34,673 nucleotides of DNA, taken from the NCBI RefSeq assembly GCF_002217435.1, contig NZ_MUHF01000020.1, forward strand, positions 1-34,673, given 5' to 3'. Source of the DNA: Flavobacterium reichenbachii (GTDB lineage Bacteria; Bacteroidota; Bacteroidia; Flavobacteriales; Flavobacteriaceae). The notes beneath the pieces are model-generated. The model searched no databases, had not been told where the DNA came from, and saw only the letters and a program-made list of their open reading frames with translations. Each line of letters opens with the position of its first letter. Position 1 is the first letter of the stretch. The position numbers and the translations under genes were made by a program. Positions 32,081-34,673 of this stretch are shown one piece after another.

Positions 32081-32109
32081 TTCTGTATTATTCCATACTT
32101 ACTTAAATA

Positions 32110-32595
32110 TTATTTTTTATTTTTTCTAATAAAATATACCTCCTGAATATAATTCTGGTTATCCATTGGGCGAACAGCATTAATGTAAAATCCTGAACTA
32201 CTTCCATAATTTTGAATATGAGAAAATTGGTTCCCAGAATTAATTTCCATTTTGTGTTTTTTCAGATATCTATCAAATTGCAGCCAATTCCAACTATCAT
32301 AATCTCCTGCATCAGCCACCCATCTGCCCTTTGTGTCATTAATGAAGGGAACTGGAATGTTGAGTTTAAAAGTAGAATCACTATAAAAAGTTATCGTTAA
32401 TTTTTTATAAGCACTACTATCTTTTTGATAATTTTCAAGTTTTGTTCTTTGTAAATCTAATTTATAAGTACCTACTTGTTCGTTAAACACCTTTAATCTT
32501 GCTTTTTGAACGTCATTTATGTAAAAATAAATCAATAGCACAGACGTTACTAAAACCAGCAGAATAACTGTTAATTTAGAAAAAAGAATCCTCAT
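32110..32595 (-). CDS. Membrane-anchored protein, function unknown
   Basis: This 161-residue protein has an N-terminal hydrophobic helix (VILLVLVTSVLLIYFYI, about residues 9-26) that acts as a signal anchor, followed by a periplasmic domain of short beta strands with YKLDLQRTKLENYQ, a helix, WNWLQFDRYLKKHKM and a final YIQEVYFIRKNKK. The fold resembles small lipocalin-like or calycin proteins that sense cell-envelope state, but the resemblance is weak and no family is recognised. It has only a weak -7 match upstream (TATATTAG, minus strand). It stands alone in the variable region. Confidence 0.65.
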   Translation of the reverse strand: MRILFSKLTVILLVLVTSVLLIYFYINDVQKARLKVFNEQVGTYKLDLQRTKLENYQKDSSAYKKLTITFYSDSTFKLNIPVPFINDTKGRWVADAGDYDSWNWLQFDRYLKKHKMEINSGNQFSHIQNYGSSSGFYINAVRPMDNQNYIQEVYFIRKNKK

Positions 32596-32727
32596 GTTAA
32601 GTTAATTAAAAGTTTTGCTAATATAGCCAAAGGAACTTTTGGAGATATAAAAAACATATTATTTTATTCTGAATTAAGTATCTTCAAATCCATTATTAAA
32701 GGTTCGGAAATAATTTCAAAATTTATG

Positions 32728-32735
32728 TATTTTTG
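32728..32735 (+). promoter_or_regulatory. -7 element of the gene at 32829
   Basis: TATTTTTG is an exact match, with TTCG near 32703 as a partial -33. The start codon is 94 nt downstream. The rest of the 32596-32828 gap shows no other signal. Confidence 0.4.
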
Positions 32736-32828
32736 AACATACACCAATTTTGAATGCTGTAAAAAAATAATCAAGCCAGAATAGTAAACAAAACAGATAA
32801 GAGTCAGCAACTTTAAATAAACCAACAA

Positions 32829-33470
32829 ATGGGATTAGATTACGATTATAGAATATACATTAAAAAAGAAAATCTCAAGAGAGCTCTAAAATTTGTTTAT
32901 GATCATTCTGACATAGACAGAGTTTCATTTGAAATAACTAATGATCAATTATATAAAATTGACAACTACGCAAACGGAAAGACAACAAAAACTTATCTCG
33001 ACAACTTTGGAATAGATCAAAAAGTTGATACCTGCATTTTAGTAGATGAAGACGATAGTGTGATCGAGTATTATCTATATGATTTGACACAAAACTATCA
33101 GCCGAATTCTATTTATGAATCTGATTTTATCGATTTTTATAAAAGCACAGATAACAAATGGTGGATCGGAAATATTGAAATTCACATTAACGACTATTCT
33201 TCAAAAATTGATAATTGTATAGAACTTCAGTTTTGGGCTGCGACAAGTGATATGAGCCGGCTTTTTGCTAAATCAAAATCAGTGGACAGGTATTTTAAAG
33301 AATTATGCAGAGGCGTAGAAGCAGATTATGGCTGTATTTATATGGAAAACGGCGGCTACAGACTTATATGGGCAAAAGACAAAGAATACAATTTGACAGT
33401 TCCCATTCTTTGGAATAGTTTTGAAGAATACGGATTTATCAACGTAATAAGTGATATCTTAAAAATTTAA
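32829..33470 (+). CDS. Soluble protein of the variable region, function unknown
   Basis: This is a 213-residue protein with no signal peptide or membrane segment. The N-terminus (MGLDYDYRIYIKKENLKRAL) resembles short cytoplasmic proteins found as immunity genes near polymorphic toxins, which often start with MGLDY; this is an impression only. The protein has aromatic-rich segments (NKWWIGNIEIHIND, ELQFWAATSDMSRLF) and a central helix-strand alternation. Asn/Lys/Asp richness and the setting suggest accessory, possibly acquired, DNA. No toxin partner is visible in the window. Confidence 0.7.
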   Translation: MGLDYDYRIYIKKENLKRALKFVYDHSDIDRVSFEITNDQLYKIDNYANGKTTKTYLDNFGIDQKVDTCILVDEDDSVIEYYLYDLTQNYQPNSIYESDFIDFYKSTDNKWWIGNIEIHINDYSSKIDNCIELQFWAATSDMSRLFAKSKSVDRYFKELCRGVEADYGCIYMENGGYRLIWAKDKEYNLTVPILWNSFEEYGFINVISDILKI

Positions 33471-33505
33471 ACTGCGCCTAAAATCAACTTGCAATTTTAC
33501 GAGTA

Positions 33506-34168
33506 CTAATGTGAAATATCTATAAATAAATTTAGTATGGAAGGGCGTAAATTGAGCATTGAAATTCCTTCTTTTACTTTTTTCAGTTTTTCAATCTTAA
33601 TATTTTTTAATGGTGAATAATCACTAAATGTTTTACTTCTGTCTGTAAAGTCTGGATAAGAAATTCTCCTGTCGCTAGAAGCCGTAAATTCATCGTATTT
33701 ATTTTCCCCAAAACAGTAAATAGTAAAATGGGGTAAACTAGGTTTAAACATAAATAAGAAATTTACATAATATACTTCCCTTTTTGAAAACTCCATGTAA
33801 TAAGCCGAATAGTGATTATTAAGCACTGATAAAAATAAATTCTCTCCATCTGATGCTGGTTCAGTCAAAAATAGAGTTACATTATTCTCGTCAGTTAGAA
33901 AAAAATTAGGCCGATCAGAATCTTCAAAGAATATAAAGCCAAAAAATACATTATTATTTTTAAAAAAAACAACCTCCTTTTTACTCAAAACATTGTTAAC
34001 ATATAGCTCCAACTTTTCAAACGATTTAACTTCAGTAGTTTTATAACCTTTTTGATCTAAAGAAGCCAAAAATCTATTGGATGAAAATGAATTATTAGTT
34101 ATTAAAAGCAAAAAAAACATAAAACAGCCTAGTACATTATTCTTTTTATTACATGTTTGTAAGTTCAT
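33506..34168 (-). CDS. Secreted protein of unknown function
   Basis: This 220-residue protein has an N-terminal signal peptide (NNVLGCFMFFLLLITNNSFS, cleavage near residue 29-30). The mature part has alternating hydrophobic strands (VVFFKNNNVFFGFIFFEDSD, LFLTEPASDGENLFLSVLNN) and ends in a short helix-strand tail, so it probably folds as a beta-rich periplasmic domain. A start a few codons later, near the signal core, is possible. No family is recognised. It is codirectional with the SRPBCC gene upstream of it, 71 nt away, but no shared function can be seen. Confidence 0.65.
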   Translation of the reverse strand: MNLQTCNKKNNVLGCFMFFLLLITNNSFSSNRFLASLDQKGYKTTEVKSFEKLELYVNNVLSKKEVVFFKNNNVFFGFIFFEDSDRPNFFLTDENNVTLFLTEPASDGENLFLSVLNNHYSAYYMEFSKREVYYVNFLFMFKPSLPHFTIYCFGENKYDEFTASSDRRISYPDFTDRSKTFSDYSPLKNIKIEKLKKVKEGISMLNLRPSILNLFIDISH

Positions 34169-34239
34169 ACGCTTTTCTTGTCTCCAATTTTAATATTGTA
34201 ATATGTTTGTGATGATGTGGTTTTAAACTATCAGAGTTA

Positions 34240-34665
34240 TTATTCTTCTGCTAATTTTTTTATTTCATTCAATGTTTCTTCCCAGTTATTGTCTGAGTGT
34301 TTATACATGGTTTCCGATGCAAAATTACTATGTGTCAATTTAAGAGTAACTCCAAGTTCATTTGGATCTAATACAAATTCGATTTCCGAATAATTTTCAG
34401 GAGAATCCGGAAGTCCAGAAAAACCACTCCAATAAGAATACGAAAACACTTTCTCTTTCTCAAATTGAATAATTATTCCCTTATCATTATATATTTTGCC
34501 ATCCCACGTAAAAGCAAATATTATCTCGCTTTGCGGTCTCCAATCACTTGTTGCAGTAACACCAAGCCATTTTGTAATTTCTGCGGGATTAGTCAAAACA
34601 GCCCAAACTTTTTCAGTATCTGCTTTGATCTGTCTTTCTTTTTTAATAATTAGTGTGTTGTCCAT
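34240..34665 (-). CDS. SRPBCC-domain protein (AHSA1/START-like)
   Basis: This 141-residue protein has the SRPBCC helix-grip fold used by START/Bet v 1-like and activator-of-Hsp90-homologue (AHSA1) proteins. Features are an N-terminal strand (TLIIKKERQIKADTEKVWAV), the AEITKWLG helix, beta strands with DWRPQSEIIFAFTW and GVTLKLTHSNF, and a closing amphipathic helix (WEETLNEIKKLAEE). The fold binds hydrophobic ligands or assists in stress responses; the actual ligand is unknown. The gene is complete: its start lies 8 nt from the window end, so its promoter is outside. Confidence 0.9.
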   Translation of the reverse strand: MDNTLIIKKERQIKADTEKVWAVLTNPAEITKWLGVTATSDWRPQSEIIFAFTWDGKIYNDKGIIIQFEKEKVFSYSYWSGFSGLPDSPENYSEIEFVLDPNELGVTLKLTHSNFASETMYKHSDNNWEETLNEIKKLAEE

Positions 34666-34673
34666 ACTTTCTT

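Noticed and set aside
30629..34673. Integrated element using a tRNA 3' end as attachment site
   Set aside because: No second copy of a tRNA 3' end and no integrase gene are visible in the window.
1..34673. CRISPR array, rRNA genes, complete insertion sequences
   Set aside because: No 25-40-nt repeat-spacer pattern, no rRNA sequence and no transposase frame were seen on either strand.

Overview
The window is a chromosomal segment of a member of the Bacteroidota, almost certainly the genus Flavobacterium or a close relative. The DNA is AT-rich, Shine-Dalgarno sequences are essentially absent, and many genes are preceded by the Bacteroidota -7 element TAnnTTTG. The proteins are flavobacterial in type: TPR lipoprotein sensor kinases, a split transketolase, an FKBP lipoprotein with calcium-loop repeats, and an LptG-type permease. 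This is read from the sequence by eye; no database search was run.

Layout. 1-3663: the translation operon thrS-infC-rpmI-rplT, with infC starting at a rare ATA codon and a candidate structured leader in front of rplT. 3771-5744: a secreted protein with a TonB-C-like tail, a Crp/Fnr-type regulator and an AhpD-like CxxC protein. 5883-10367: two tandem paralogous TPR sensor kinases, the second with a changed phosphoacceptor motif, a response regulator and a small two-helix membrane protein. 10496-12899: a secreted endonuclease/exonuclease/phosphatase protein, a convergent secreted protein and an unlisted 41-residue membrane protein. 12902-15476 (minus): a four-gene signalling operon (121-aa protein, multi-helix membrane protein, kinase, NarL-type regulator). 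15599-21526 (minus): dnaB, accA, a DMT transporter, an LptF/LptG permease and tgt. 21788-24556: a membrane-TPR protein and two small conserved-looking proteins. 24811-26695: transketolase in two genes. 26757-28953 (minus): two lipoproteins, one an FKBP-type prolyl isomerase. 29033-30501: an S4 RNA-binding protein, a PRPP-motif phosphoribosyltransferase and shikimate kinase. 30629-30939: tRNA-Lys, tRNA-Lys, tRNA-Leu. 30940-34673: a gene-poor variable region with an SMI1/KNR4-like candidate immunity protein, orphan proteins and an SRPBCC protein.

How the parts work together. Housekeeping functions (translation, replication, fatty acid synthesis, pentose phosphate and shikimate pathways, LPS export, tRNA modification) alternate with two NarL-family two-component systems. 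The most unusual non-coding signal is in five gaps between co-directional genes (infC-rpmI, rpmI-rplT, tgt-lptG, the two transketolase halves, S4-phosphoribosyltransferase). Each is filled with near-tandem 7- or 8-nt words, a different word in each gap. In three of the five, the left and right arrays are inverted so that the transcript could fold. I know of no described element of this kind.
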